A DNA stretch of 64,000 nt from Thiothrix eikelboomii. Lineage in GTDB: Bacteria > Pseudomonadota > Gammaproteobacteria > Thiotrichales > Thiotrichaceae. Position 1 is the first letter of the stretch. Each line of letters starts with the position of its first letter. The position numbers were made by a program, and so were the translations under genes. Shown here one piece after another: positions 44,018 through 52,245 of this stretch. The stretch spans positions 186,001-250,000 of the forward strand of contig NZ_FUYB01000002.1 of assembly GCF_900167255.1 (NCBI RefSeq), in the 5' to 3' direction. Under the pieces are notes generated by a model, which was not told the origin of the DNA, made no database searches, and worked only from the letters and a program-made list of their open reading frames with translations.

Positions 44018-45387
44018 TATTTTTGCTCCTTGACTGGGCGTTGCCAGCCTTTAACACTCATTTGCTTGGCTCTTGCCAAGGTCAACTGCCCGGCAGGGGC
44101 GGTCTTAGTAATCGTCGAGCCAGCACCAATGGTCGCATCATCTTCAATCGTGACGGGGGCAACCAATTGGCTACATGAACCGACGAACACTCGATCACCA
44201 ATTTTTGTTTTAAACTTATTCACACCGTCATAGTTACAGGTAATCGTACCTGCACCAATATTCACCGCTTCGCCCATCTCCGTATCGCCGATATAGCTTA
44301 AATGGCTAACCTTACTGCCTTTACCAATTTTAGCTTTTTTGGTTTCCACGAAATTACCAATCTTAGCTTGCTCCGCAAGCAGGGTGCCCGGGCGTAAGCG
44401 AGCAAACGGACCTATCTCACAATCCTGCCCAACAACAGCCCCTTCGATACAGGAATTCGCCTTAATATGTGCACCACTACCAATAATCGCATCCTGAATC
44501 ACACAGTTTGGCTCAATAATGACGCGATCCCCAAGCTCAACTGCACCAAGTAGCAACACATTCAGATCAATAAAGCAGTCTTTGCCTGCTTTAACTTGCC
44601 CGCGAATGTCTAGGCGGGCAGGATCAGCCACGGTTACCCCGCCGAGCATTAAGGCTTTCACTTGCTGCTGTTGAGCAATTCGCTCTAAGCGCGCTAGCTG
44701 CACTCGATCATTGATCCCCTCAGCTTCCATCGGGTCAGCACATAACACTGCATTCACCGTCAACTGTTCTTGTACTGCAAGCTGGATACAATCCGTTAAA
44801 TAGTATTCACCTTGTGCATTATTGGGTGTCAGTTGTTTTAGCCAACGCTTAAAATCCAGCGCCTTCGCCGCCATAAAACCTGTATTGATTTCTTGGATGG
44901 TTTTTTGGACTGCATCCGCATCTTTTTCTTCAACGATACATTTAACCGCCCCATGCTCATCCCGCACAATCCGTCCATAACCTGTAGGATTAGCGGGCTT
45001 GCTGGTTAATACACTCAAAGCGGCAGGCTCTAAACTATTCACTAAATTTTGCAAGGTTTCAGCACGGATCAAGGGTGTGTCGGCGTAAGCAACCAATACA
45101 ATCGCCTCATCAGGGGCTAAATCAATAGCCTGTGCGACGGCATGCCCGGTACCGAGTTGTTTTGCTTGGAATACCCAAACAATACGCTCCCCTTGAATAA
45201 CTTGCTTGACCTGTTCGCCTCCATGTCCATAAACCACTGCTAAACGGTCATTAGTTAAATTTTGGCAAGTGTCGATAACATGTTGCAACATCGGCTTACC
45301 AGCCACAGGATGTAGAACTTTAGGTAAATCAGAGCGCATCCGCGTGCCTTGACCCGCCGCGAGAATAATAGGAAATACTTGGATCAT
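44017..45387 (-). CDS. glmU: Bifunctional GlcNAc-1-P uridyltransferase / GlcN-1-P acetyltransferase
   Basis: A 456-residue enzyme completing UDP-GlcNAc synthesis. The N-terminal uridyltransferase has L-A-A-G-Q-G-T-R-M-R-S-D-L-P-K-V-L-H. The C-terminal part is a left-handed beta-helix with hexapeptide repeats and the acetyltransferase segment I-G-A-G-T-I-T-C-N-Y-D-G-V-N-K. Length equals E. coli GlmU (456). glmU-glmS order is standard. Confidence 0.98.
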   Translation of the reverse strand: MIQVFPIILAAGQGTRMRSDLPKVLHPVAGKPMLQHVIDTCQNLTNDRLAVVYGHGGEQVKQVIQGERIVWVFQAKQLGTGHAVAQAIDLAPDEAIVLVAYADTPLIRAETLQNLVNSLEPAALSVLTSKPANPTGYGRIVRDEHGAVKCIVEEKDADAVQKTIQEINTGFMAAKALDFKRWLKQLTPNNAQGEYYLTDCIQLAVQEQLTVNAVLCADPMEAEGINDRVQLARLERIAQQQQVKALMLGGVTVADPARLDIRGQVKAGKDCFIDLNVLLLGAVELGDRVIIEPNCVIQDAIIGSGAHIKANSCIEGAVVGQDCEIGPFARLRPGTLLAEQAKIGNFVETKKAKIGKGSKVSHLSYIGDTEMGEAVNIGAGTITCNYDGVNKFKTKIGDRVFVGSCSQLVAPVTIEDDATIGAGSTITKTAPAGQLTLARAKQMSVKGWQRPVKEQK

Positions 45388-45609
45388 GATGGTTTAGTGA
45401 GGATCAATAAATTTTAAAATAAATAAGTTTTAAGTTGAATGCGGGCATTTTAGCGTGTTTGCTGCAGAAACCTAATAAATTCCTACTCTTAAAGCAAAAA
45501 TTTGACCATTCATCAGTTGCTCAAACACAACAGCTTGTCGCTTATTAAACTCTATCAAGTGATCACTACAAAATCACCTGGAATTAAACTGTAGAACATG
45601 GAGTTCAAA

Positions 45610-45888
45610 ATGATCCTTAATTATAAAAAAACGGTAGGTACTAGCCTAGCCAGTTTATTCGCTCTTAGTTTATTAGCCACGCCTGCTGCACAAGCCGCCA
45701 GTTATAAACCCTGTGCTGCGATTGCTCAAGAACTAGGCATTAAAATCGCTCGCTTAAATCGACTCGCTGCCGAACGTCGCACTCAAGGTGATGCCTATGG
45801 CGAACGTCGTTTAAAAAGCCTAGCCAATGTCGTTGGTGCACATCGTGGTAATTTACCTTGTGTAGGGAAGCGCAGCTGTGCACTTTAA
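45610..45888 (+). CDS. Small secreted Cys-containing protein
   Basis: A 92-residue protein with a clear signal peptide (K-K-T-V-G-T-S-L-A-S-L-F-A-L-S-L-L-A, cleavage at A-Q-A). The mature part, about 60 residues, is basic and helical (I-A-R-L-N-R-L-A-A-E-R-R) with three Cys, two in C-V-G-K-R-S-C. GGAG lies 6 nt before the ATG at 45610; the frame also starts at 45598. No family is recognised. It is a single gene followed by a hairpin. Confidence 0.65.
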   Translation: MILNYKKTVGTSLASLFALSLLATPAAQAASYKPCAAIAQELGIKIARLNRLAAERRTQGDAYGERRLKSLANVVGAHRGNLPCVGKRSCAL

Positions 45889-45911
45889 TGGTCTGCACCG
45901 TGGAGACAAGT

Positions 45912-45941
45912 GCCGTGCTCAGTATCCCTGCTGAGCACGGC
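45912..45941 (+). terminator. Hairpin after the small secreted protein gene
   Basis: A perfect 11-bp GC-rich stem, GCCGTGCTCAG (45912-45922) with CTGAGCACGGC (45931-45941), and an 8-nt loop, followed by TTGCC. Confidence 0.6.
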
Positions 45942-45998
45942 TTGCCTCCCTAAAACACTAATTTTATAGTAACGCGCTTTTAGTCAAGAGCGCGTTTT

Positions 45999-46343
45999 AT
46001 GAATCCGGTATTGGTCTCGATAGGTCTGTTGCTATGTAGCAATATTTTCATGACCTTTGCATGGTATGCCCATTTAAAAGAACTCAACAATAAGCCGTGG
46101 CTCATTGCGGCTTTAGTGAGTTGGGGCATTGCCTTATTTGAATATCTGTTACAAGTTCCAGCCAATCGGATTGGCTATACAGTCTTAAGCCTCGGACAAC
46201 TGAAAGTGATTCAAGAGGTGATTACTCTGACTTTATTTGTCCCTTTTGCGTATTTTTATATGCGTGAACCGCTCAAGCTCGATTATTTATGGGCTGGCTT
46301 ATGTCTAGTGGGTGCAGTGTATTTTATGTTCAGAGGGAAATAG
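45999..46343 (+). CDS. DUF486 family small membrane protein
   Basis: A 114-residue protein with four membrane helices, resembling a half-size drug/metabolite transporter. Its F-M-T-F-A-W-Y-A-H-L, A-L-V-S-W-G-I-A-L-F-E-Y, V-P-A-N-R-I-G and L-K-V-I-Q-E-V-I-T-L segments are the DUF486 pattern. Members may dimerise like EmrE; no substrate is known. Confidence 0.9.
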   Translation: MNPVLVSIGLLLCSNIFMTFAWYAHLKELNNKPWLIAALVSWGIALFEYLLQVPANRIGYTVLSLGQLKVIQEVITLTLFVPFAYFYMREPLKLDYLWAGLCLVGAVYFMFRGK

Positions 46344-46368
46344 CAGACACAATGCTTGGAAGAGTTGA

Positions 46369-46399
46369 CTTAGGCAGCCTGCCAATTAGGCTGCCTAAG
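46369..46399. terminator. Convergent hairpin between DUF486 and rseC
   Basis: A perfect 12-bp stem, CTTAGGCAGCCT (46369-46380) with AGGCTGCCTAAG (46388-46399), and a 7-nt loop, placed between two converging genes. Confidence 0.6.
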
Positions 46400-46402
46400 C
46401 AC

Positions 46403-46897
46403 TTAAGCTTGGGATACGGTATTCGCTGGATAAATATAATGCTCGGTATGGCGCAGAATCACAGGATGCATCGTTTCATTCGCATGATGCATACGTTTTG
46501 CTAACCAATTTGCCACTTTAAAGCCACTAATCAAACCAGCGACCCCCGCTAACGTAGCGCCTGCTTCATGGGGAAGATTCAGTACTTGAAAAACTTGCCC
46601 ACCTAAAATAGCAAACACTAACATACTAACCAGTGGCAGCAGATAAGCCAATAGCGAATACATCACTAAAGTATTACCCTGCGTACCAATGACGACTGCC
46701 TCGCCCGGCTTAGCATGTAAGGGATTTTGCACATAAATAGGCTCGGATTTTGCCTTAGAGCTAGTTAAAAAACTCAAGGCATTCGAGCAACCTAAGCCAG
46801 TTTTATTGGAACAGGTATTACAATTCGTTAAATTTAAAGGTAATACCCATGCATGACCATGTTGTGTGCTCACGACTTTTGCAGTTTGTTCAATCAT
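46403..46897 (-). CDS. rseC: RseC/MucC family protein
   Basis: A 164-residue inner-membrane protein: an N-terminal Cys-rich segment (C-N-T-C-S-N-K-T-G-L-G-C) is followed by two membrane helices separated by a short loop. This is the RseC/MucC pattern, linked to sigma-E signalling and to SoxR reduction. The ATG at 46897 has GAAGG upstream; the frame is open to 46975 but would overlap rseB. It is the last gene of rpoE-rseA-rseB-rseC. Confidence 0.9.
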   Translation of the reverse strand: MIEQTAKVVSTQHGHAWVLPLNLTNCNTCSNKTGLGCSNALSFLTSSKAKSEPIYVQNPLHAKPGEAVVIGTQGNTLVMYSLLAYLLPLVSMLVFAILGGQVFQVLNLPHEAGATLAGVAGLISGFKVANWLAKRMHHANETMHPVILRHTEHYIYPANTVSQA

Positions 46898-46961
46898 GGT
46901 GTCTAGCCTTCGCCGGTTATTGTTTATGATTATTAGATCATTTTTTGACCTTTCCAGCCTA

Positions 46962-47927
46962 TTATCGGGCAACATACCTTAAGCCTTTCTGAATTGCCTG
47001 TAAGGTAGATTCAGGCACTTCACCGACAAAAGTAATCATATGCCCAGCAAGTTCTAAACCCAAAATATGGGTCGCACCGTTAGCATAAGATAATTGATCT
47101 ATATTTTTAGCGGCGGTGGCTGAGGCTATGAATACTGACACAGCCGCAACCCCATCTGATAGTACAATCTGATGAACGTTATTATTCGCTGCCTGAGGGA
47201 TAACTTTCACGACCTTAAAGCCTGCGGGTAGATTCTCAAACCGCCAATCACCAATATGATTAGGGTCAATTGCAGCCTCGACTTCTTCGGTGGCAGGAGC
47301 TGGATGCGTTTTAGCCGCTCTAGCAATCGGCTTATCCACTGCCGCCACTGGCCTTGGCATTACTGCAGCACTTGCCAGATTTAGCGCTTCATTGGGGACA
47401 AGGTTAGTGTTAATGTCCATCGACAATTGCGTAAACATCAGTTGTTCAAGCACTTGTTGCTCACGGTCCATCAGTGAATACTTTAAGAGCATGCCAGTTC
47501 TAGGCTCAATGCAATAGCGTTGCAGATAGCGCATTTTATCTTTAGGACGAACAACCACGACTTGGCAATCATGCTCAGCGACTCGAGTTAGCCCTCCTAA
47601 ATCAAATGAATAGGCATCTGTACCCGAGGCATACGGATTTCCAAATTTGGATAAGGAAAAACTTTCAACGGGATTGCCCCGTTCTCCATCACCTTGATTG
47701 AGGCGTACCACACTCTCTTGCTCTTGACCTGCTTGATGGGTAATCCGATAAGTCGATAATTCATCCCCCTTTGAATACACCAATTGCCCCGTGTAATCCA
47801 AATCGTAAACCGCCGACTGCATGCGCTCTAGTAGCGCTAAAGCATCCGCTGCCACGCCAATCGGTGTCCATAGCAAGGGCAAACTGAGGGTTGCTATGAA
47901 TAACTTAATCTTATGTTTAGTAATCAT
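46962..47927 (-). CDS. rseB: RseB/MucB periplasmic regulator of sigma-E
   Basis: A 321-residue exported protein with a signal peptide (L-F-I-A-T-L-S-L-P-L-L-W...G-V-A-A-D). The N-terminal domain (Y-D-L-D-Y-T-G-Q-L-V-Y) is LolA-like and the C-terminal MucB/RseB domain contains the W-R-F-E-N-L-P-A-G-F segment. It binds RseA and shields it from DegS. The ATG at 47927 overlaps the end of rseA by 11 bp; the frame is open to 47978, but the internal start gives a proper signal peptide. Confidence 0.92.
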   Translation of the reverse strand: MITKHKIKLFIATLSLPLLWTPIGVAADALALLERMQSAVYDLDYTGQLVYSKGDELSTYRITHQAGQEQESVVRLNQGDGERGNPVESFSLSKFGNPYASGTDAYSFDLGGLTRVAEHDCQVVVVRPKDKMRYLQRYCIEPRTGMLLKYSLMDREQQVLEQLMFTQLSMDINTNLVPNEALNLASAAVMPRPVAAVDKPIARAAKTHPAPATEEVEAAIDPNHIGDWRFENLPAGFKVVKVIPQAANNNVHQIVLSDGVAAVSVFIASATAAKNIDQLSYANGATHILGLELAGHMITFVGEVPESTLQAIQKGLRYVAR

Positions 47928-48501
47928 TCGAGTAAGAGACGGCCCTGACCGAAGGAACAATCGCAGTCGTCGAGGCATATTTCACATGCTGCGCCACATA
48001 CTGCTTCAAAACATCACGACTTTGTGGATCCAGTTGATTGACTGAACGAATCGGCTGAGTTTGAGCTAATTGCACTAAAGCTGCTGGTTGGATGGGCGCA
48101 GCTGCTATCGTTGCTGTTTCATTGGGGCGATAGGATGATTGCATAAGTAACCCGCCCCCGACGACCGCAACCACTGCTGCCGCCACCCCAAACTTCACAT
48201 AAGCAGGATAACTAACACCGGATCGTAGTGGAATCTTGGCCTGACGATCAGCTAAATCAACGACCTTCTCATCATAGACAGGCTCATCGGCTAAACCTGC
48301 ATGAATATTCGCCAAAAAATCCTTACTGGCCACGACAGGCTTAGTTTTAGCGCGCATCACTTCGCCGATTAATGCATAACGGCTAAAAGTATTCCCCAAT
48401 TCTGCATCTTTTGAGAGTTCGTCCAACAGACGACGCTGCTCAAACTTACCCGCCTCATCATCAAGAAGGGCTGATAAAAATTCTTCTTTACTAGCATTCA
48501 T
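47917..48501 (-). CDS. rseA: Anti-sigma-E factor RseA/MucA
   Basis: A 194-residue single-pass inner-membrane protein. The N-terminal cytoplasmic domain begins N-A-S-K-E-E-F-L-S-A-L-L-D-D-E-A and binds sigma-E; a membrane helix follows at about 96-116 (F-G-V-A-A-A-V-V-A-V-V-G-G-G), then a periplasmic C-terminal domain. It releases sigma-E after cleavage in response to envelope stress. It lies 36 bp after rpoE. Confidence 0.92.
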   Translation of the reverse strand: MNASKEEFLSALLDDEAGKFEQRRLLDELSKDAELGNTFSRYALIGEVMRAKTKPVVASKDFLANIHAGLADEPVYDEKVVDLADRQAKIPLRSGVSYPAYVKFGVAAAVVAVVGGGLLMQSSYRPNETATIAAAPIQPAALVQLAQTQPIRSVNQLDPQSRDVLKQYVAQHVKYASTTAIVPSVRAVSYSNDY

Positions 48502-48537
48502 AATATGTTTACCTGAGTTTTACCCACCTTAGACTAC

Positions 48538-49113
48538 TTATCGCAATAAGGGCTGCAAAACTTTATCAATTGACTCACGCGCACGGAAAATCCGCGAGCG
48601 CACAGTACCGATCGGGCAATCCATTGCCTCAGCTATTTCCTCATAGCTCATTCCTTCTAGCTCGCGCAGCACAATCGCAGTCCGTAAATCATCTGGCAAA
48701 GCATCAATTGCCTGACTGACCATCGTTTGGATTTCATCGCGCAGCATTTCATTTTCTGGTGTAGCGTATTCCTTTAGAGCGGACTCACCTTCAAATTGTT
48801 CCGCCTCATCTGCATCAATATCATTAGTCGGTGCACGCCGACCTTGTGATACTAAATGATTTTTAGCCGTATTAATTGCAATTCGATACAACCATGTATA
48901 AAAAGCTGATTCGCCACGAAAATTTTTTAAGCCTCGATACGCTTTAATAAAAGATTCCTGAGCGACATCCTGTGCGGTATCTGGGTCGTGCATATAGCGC
49001 ATGACCAAATTAATCACTTTGTGTTGATACTTTAAGACCAAAACATCAAAGGATTTTTTATCACCAGCCTGCACACGCTGTACTAACTCAAGATCAGTTA
49101 AACTCGTGCCCAT
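48538..49113 (-). CDS. rpoE: RNA polymerase sigma-E factor
   Basis: A 191-residue ECF sigma factor of the RpoE/AlgU group. Region 2 has D-V-A-Q-E-S-F-I-K-A-Y-R-G-L and F-Y-T-W-L-Y-R-I-A-I-N-T; region 4 has L-P-D-D-L-R-T-A-I-V-L-R-E-L-E-G-M-S-Y-E-E-I-A. Length equals E. coli RpoE (191). GGAG precedes the ATG. I could not find a clear sigma-E promoter just upstream. A good one exists before the lipoprotein at 2562. Confidence 0.97.
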   Translation of the reverse strand: MGTSLTDLELVQRVQAGDKKSFDVLVLKYQHKVINLVMRYMHDPDTAQDVAQESFIKAYRGLKNFRGESAFYTWLYRIAINTAKNHLVSQGRRAPTNDIDADEAEQFEGESALKEYATPENEMLRDEIQTMVSQAIDALPDDLRTAIVLRELEGMSYEEIAEAMDCPIGTVRSRIFRARESIDKVLQPLLR

Positions 49114-49140
49114 ACGGGCATTACTCCTACGGTTAATGTG

Positions 49141-49158
49141 TTTCGGTCATTTCCGAAA
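49141..49158. promoter_or_regulatory. Inverted repeat in the rpoE-nadB divergent region
   Basis: TTTCGG (49141-49146), 6 nt, CCGAAA (49153-49158) is a perfect dyad located between the divergent genes and about 30 bp from the rpoE start. It may be a regulator site for either gene. Confidence 0.4.
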
Positions 49159-49237
49159 GCGTTATATGCTACAGTGTGTGCGATAAGAATAGAATATTTT
49201 CAACCACTAATCAGTTTCACAAGGATAAACGCATACT

Positions 49238-50845
49238 ATGTATGATGTGTTGATTATAGGCAGTGGCGCGGCGGGTCTAACACTCGCTTTAAACTTGCCC
49301 AAAACATGTAAAGTCGCCGTACTCAGTAAAAGCGCTATTACTGAAGGTAGCACGTATTACGCACAAGGTGGGATTTCTGCGGTATTAGATGTCCGCGATA
49401 GCACGGAAGCACATGTCGCTGACACCCTCAACGCAGGAGCAGGCCTGTGTGATGAAGAAGCAGTACGCTTTACCGTTGAGCATGGCGCGCAGTCAATTAA
49501 TTGGTTGCTCGATGAGGGTGTACCGTTTACTCGAGAAAATGATCAAGATAAAAACTCACCCTTACATCTAACCCGTGAAGGTGGGCATAGTCATCGGCGA
49601 ATAGCCCATGCAGCCGATGCCAGTGGATATGCTTTAGAAACGACTCTAGTCGAGCGCTTACGCCAATGCGAAAATATCACCACCTTCGAGCAACATATTG
49701 CGATTGATCTGATTACTACGCGCAAACTAGGGATGGCAGGTAATCGAGTGGTGGGTGCTTATGTACATAATCGCCAAGATCAAAGCATTGAGCCGATGCA
49801 GGCACGCTTTACGGTAATTGCGACTGGAGGTGCGAGCAAAGTTTATTTATATACCAGTAACCCTGATGGTGCCAGTGGCGATGGGATTGCGATGGCTTGG
49901 CGAGCCGGTTGTCGTGTCGTAAATATGGAGTTTATGCAGTTTCACCCTACCTGCCTTTATCATCCCCATGCAAAATCGCATTTGATTACCGAAGCCGTCC
50001 GTGGTGAGGGGGGGCATTTATTGCTACCGGATGGCACGCGCTTTATGCCTAAATTCGATGCACGAGCCGAACTGGCACCACGGGATATTGTTGCCCGAGC
50101 CATTGATCATGAGATGAAGCGCTTAGGGATTGCCTGTGTCTATCTGGATATTAGCCATAAACCTGCTGAGTTTATTAAAAGCCATTTCCCGAATGTCTAT
50201 GCCACCTGTTTAGAGTTTGGCTATGATATGACTAAACAGCCGATTCCAGTCGTTCCAGCAGCTCATTATACCTGTGGCGGTGTACTGACGAATTTGCAGG
50301 GTCAAACCGATGTAGAGGGCCTCTATTGCATTGGTGAGGCAGCCTATACGGGCTTACATGGCGCTAATCGGATGGCAAGCAATTCTTTATTAGAATGTAT
50401 CGTCTTTGGGCAAGCCGCCAGTACTGATATAGCTCAGCGCTTAGATGAAGAGCTGATCCTACCTGAGCTACCCGCTTGGGATGAAAGTCGAGTCACTGAC
50501 TCCGATGAGTTTGTTGTGGTTTCACATAACTGGGACGAAATTCGCCGCTTCATGTGGGATTATGTGGGCATCGTCCGTACCACTAAACGCTTGCAACGTG
50601 CACAACATCGCATTGAATTGTTACTAAGCGAAATCAATGAATACTATGCACATTTTCGCATCACCAGTGATTTGATTGAATTACGTAATTTAGCCGTAGT
50701 GGCTTGGCTGATTATTCGCTCGGCGCTCAGCCGCAAAGAAAGTCGGGGCTTACATTACACGCTCGATTATCCAGAACCGAATCCTCGGCTTGAAAAAACG
50801 CCCACGATCCTTGACCCGATTAGCATGCACTATTGCTATCGTTGA
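49238..50845 (+). CDS. nadB: L-aspartate oxidase
   Basis: A 535-residue FAD enzyme that oxidises L-aspartate to iminoaspartate in NAD synthesis. The FAD motif I-I-G-S-G-A-A-G-L is at the N-terminus, followed by [27 protein letters not shown] and [19 protein letters not shown]. Length equals E. coli NadB (540). Divergence from rpoE is a conserved gammaproteobacterial arrangement. Confidence 0.97.
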   Translation: MYDVLIIGSGAAGLTLALNLPKTCKVAVLSKSAITEGSTYYAQGGISAVLDVRDSTEAHVADTLNAGAGLCDEEAVRFTVEHGAQSINWLLDEGVPFTRENDQDKNSPLHLTREGGHSHRRIAHAADASGYALETTLVERLRQCENITTFEQHIAIDLITTRKLGMAGNRVVGAYVHNRQDQSIEPMQARFTVIATGGASKVYLYTSNPDGASGDGIAMAWRAGCRVVNMEFMQFHPTCLYHPHAKSHLITEAVRGEGGHLLLPDGTRFMPKFDARAELAPRDIVARAIDHEMKRLGIACVYLDISHKPAEFIKSHFPNVYATCLEFGYDMTKQPIPVVPAAHYTCGGVLTNLQGQTDVEGLYCIGEAAYTGLHGANRMASNSLLECIVFGQAASTDIAQRLDEELILPELPAWDESRVTDSDEFVVVSHNWDEIRRFMWDYVGIVRTTKRLQRAQHRIELLLSEINEYYAHFRITSDLIELRNLAVVAWLIIRSALSRKESRGLHYTLDYPEPNPRLEKTPTILDPISMHYCYR

Positions 50846-50887
50846 ACAAGAAAAAATCACTGCGCTAGCAACAAGGCTGGAAAATTG

Positions 50888-51796
50888 TTAGTAGGCTAAT
50901 AAACGCTTAGCTTTTAACTGTTGATCATTAAGCTCACCCAGCCCAATAAATAGTAGGTGGGTGGCAGTCTGCTTATACAGGCGATAGAGACCCGCCTTAA
51001 GCTCTAAACGCAGCTTTTGCCCTTGCTGAATTAACTGTGCTTGAGCTGCAGTTAAATTCAGCGCTGGGAAATGTGTCAGCGCATGATCTAAAGGCAACAG
51101 CAGCTGATCTAAAGCAGGCGAGCCTTGCTGAGCGAGGTTGTGTAAATCAGCTAAGCGATACATCGGCTCAGCCATGAAGGGAGCAACCCAAGTACGCCGA
51201 AGCATTGTGACATAAGCACCTACCCCTAAAACCTTGCCTAGATCTTCAACTAAGCTGCGAATATAAGTACCTTTACTGCAATGTACGACTAAACTGGCGC
51301 TATCTGCCGTGCAAGCTTGCAAAGTCAGCTCATGAATCTGCACAGTCCGCGCAGGACGCTCAATCTCTAGTCCTTGACGAGCCAGTTTATATAAAGGCTG
51401 CCCATCTTTTTTTAAAGCGGAATACATGGGAGGAACTTGCTGAATTTCGCCGCGAAATTGAGCTAATGCCGCTTCGATTGTTTCAGCCGTGAGCTGGGGA
51501 TCAGCATGAATGAGCCGTTTTTCGCCCTCATCATCCCCGGTACTACTGGTATAACCAAAGCGAGCTGTCGTCAGATAATGCTTATCTGCATCGAGCAAGA
51601 AGCCAGAGACCTTGGTCGCCTCTCCAAAGCAAATAGGCAACATACCACTGGCTAAAGGATCTAAACTACCGGTATGACCTGCTTTTTCGGCAGCGAACAG
51701 AAAGCGCGCCTCCTGCAAGGCTTTATTGCTCGATAGGCCAAACGGCTTATCAAGCAATAAAATTCCATCCAGCTTACGAAAATTGCGCTTCGCCAA
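50888..51796 (-). CDS. truB: tRNA pseudouridine(55) synthase
   Basis: A 302-residue enzyme that makes pseudouridine 55 in the T-loop of tRNAs. The catalytic Asp is in A-G-H-T-G-S-L-D-P-L-A-S-G, with G-I-L-L-L-D-K-P-F-G-L-S-S-N at the N-terminus and S-K-G-T-Y-I-R-S-L in the middle. A TTG at 51796 is the only suitable start, because an in-frame stop lies just upstream and the residues before L-L-L-D-K-P belong to the family. It lies 14 bp after rbfA. Confidence 0.96.
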   Translation of the reverse strand: MAKRNFRKLDGILLLDKPFGLSSNKALQEARFLFAAEKAGHTGSLDPLASGMLPICFGEATKVSGFLLDADKHYLTTARFGYTSSTGDDEGEKRLIHADPQLTAETIEAALAQFRGEIQQVPPMYSALKKDGQPLYKLARQGLEIERPARTVQIHELTLQACTADSASLVVHCSKGTYIRSLVEDLGKVLGVGAYVTMLRRTWVAPFMAEPMYRLADLHNLAQQGSPALDQLLLPLDHALTHFPALNLTAAQAQLIQQGQKLRLELKAGLYRLYKQTATHLLFIGLGELNDQQLKAKRLLAY

Positions 51797-51810
51797 GTCG
51801 ATTCACTGGA

Positions 51811-52245
51811 TTACTTTAGAGCAGATTCAGGATCAGCAGATGGATCAGCCGCTTCATCAACTTCATCAGCTGTATGATTTAACCGATCTGCCGCGACAGC
51901 CTGATCAATGATCGCCGACAACTCATTGCCCCGACGTTGCGTATCATCATAGAAAAACTTAAGTTCTGGCGTTACCCGCAGTTTCAAACCACGCCCCAAT
52001 TCATGCCGCAAAAAACCTGCAGCATGATTGAGAATATCTTCAGCTTGCTTAGCCTGGTCGACATCTAAGATATCAAACCATACTTTGGCATGCGCCAAAT
52101 CTTTAGACACGACCACTTCTAACAAAGTGACCATACCAAGGCGCGGGTCTTTTAACTCGCGCACTAACTGGGCTAAATCGCGTTGTAACTGTTCAGAAAC
52201 ACGGTCACTCCGCGAATAACCTTGACGAGGTGAATGGGAAGGCAT
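51811..52245 (-). CDS. rbfA: Ribosome-binding factor A
   Basis: A 144-residue KH-fold protein for 30S maturation and cold adaptation. It contains R-V-S-E-Q-L-Q-R-D-L-A-Q-L-V-R-E-L-K-D-P-R-L-G and L-K-F-F-Y-D-D-T-Q-R-R-G, the family signatures. The C-terminus is acidic and unstructured (D-E-V-D-E-A-A-D-P). Its start overlaps the infB stop by one base. Confidence 0.96.
   Translation of the reverse strand: MPSHSPRQGYSRSDRVSEQLQRDLAQLVRELKDPRLGMVTLLEVVVSKDLAHAKVWFDILDVDQAKQAEDILNHAAGFLRHELGRGLKLRVTPELKFFYDDTQRRGNELSAIIDQAVAADRLNHTADEVDEAADPSADPESALK

Noticed and set aside
43990-44233. Possible glmS ribozyme or leader between glmU and glmS
   Set aside because: The genes share a base, so there is no room for a leader; the region is coding.
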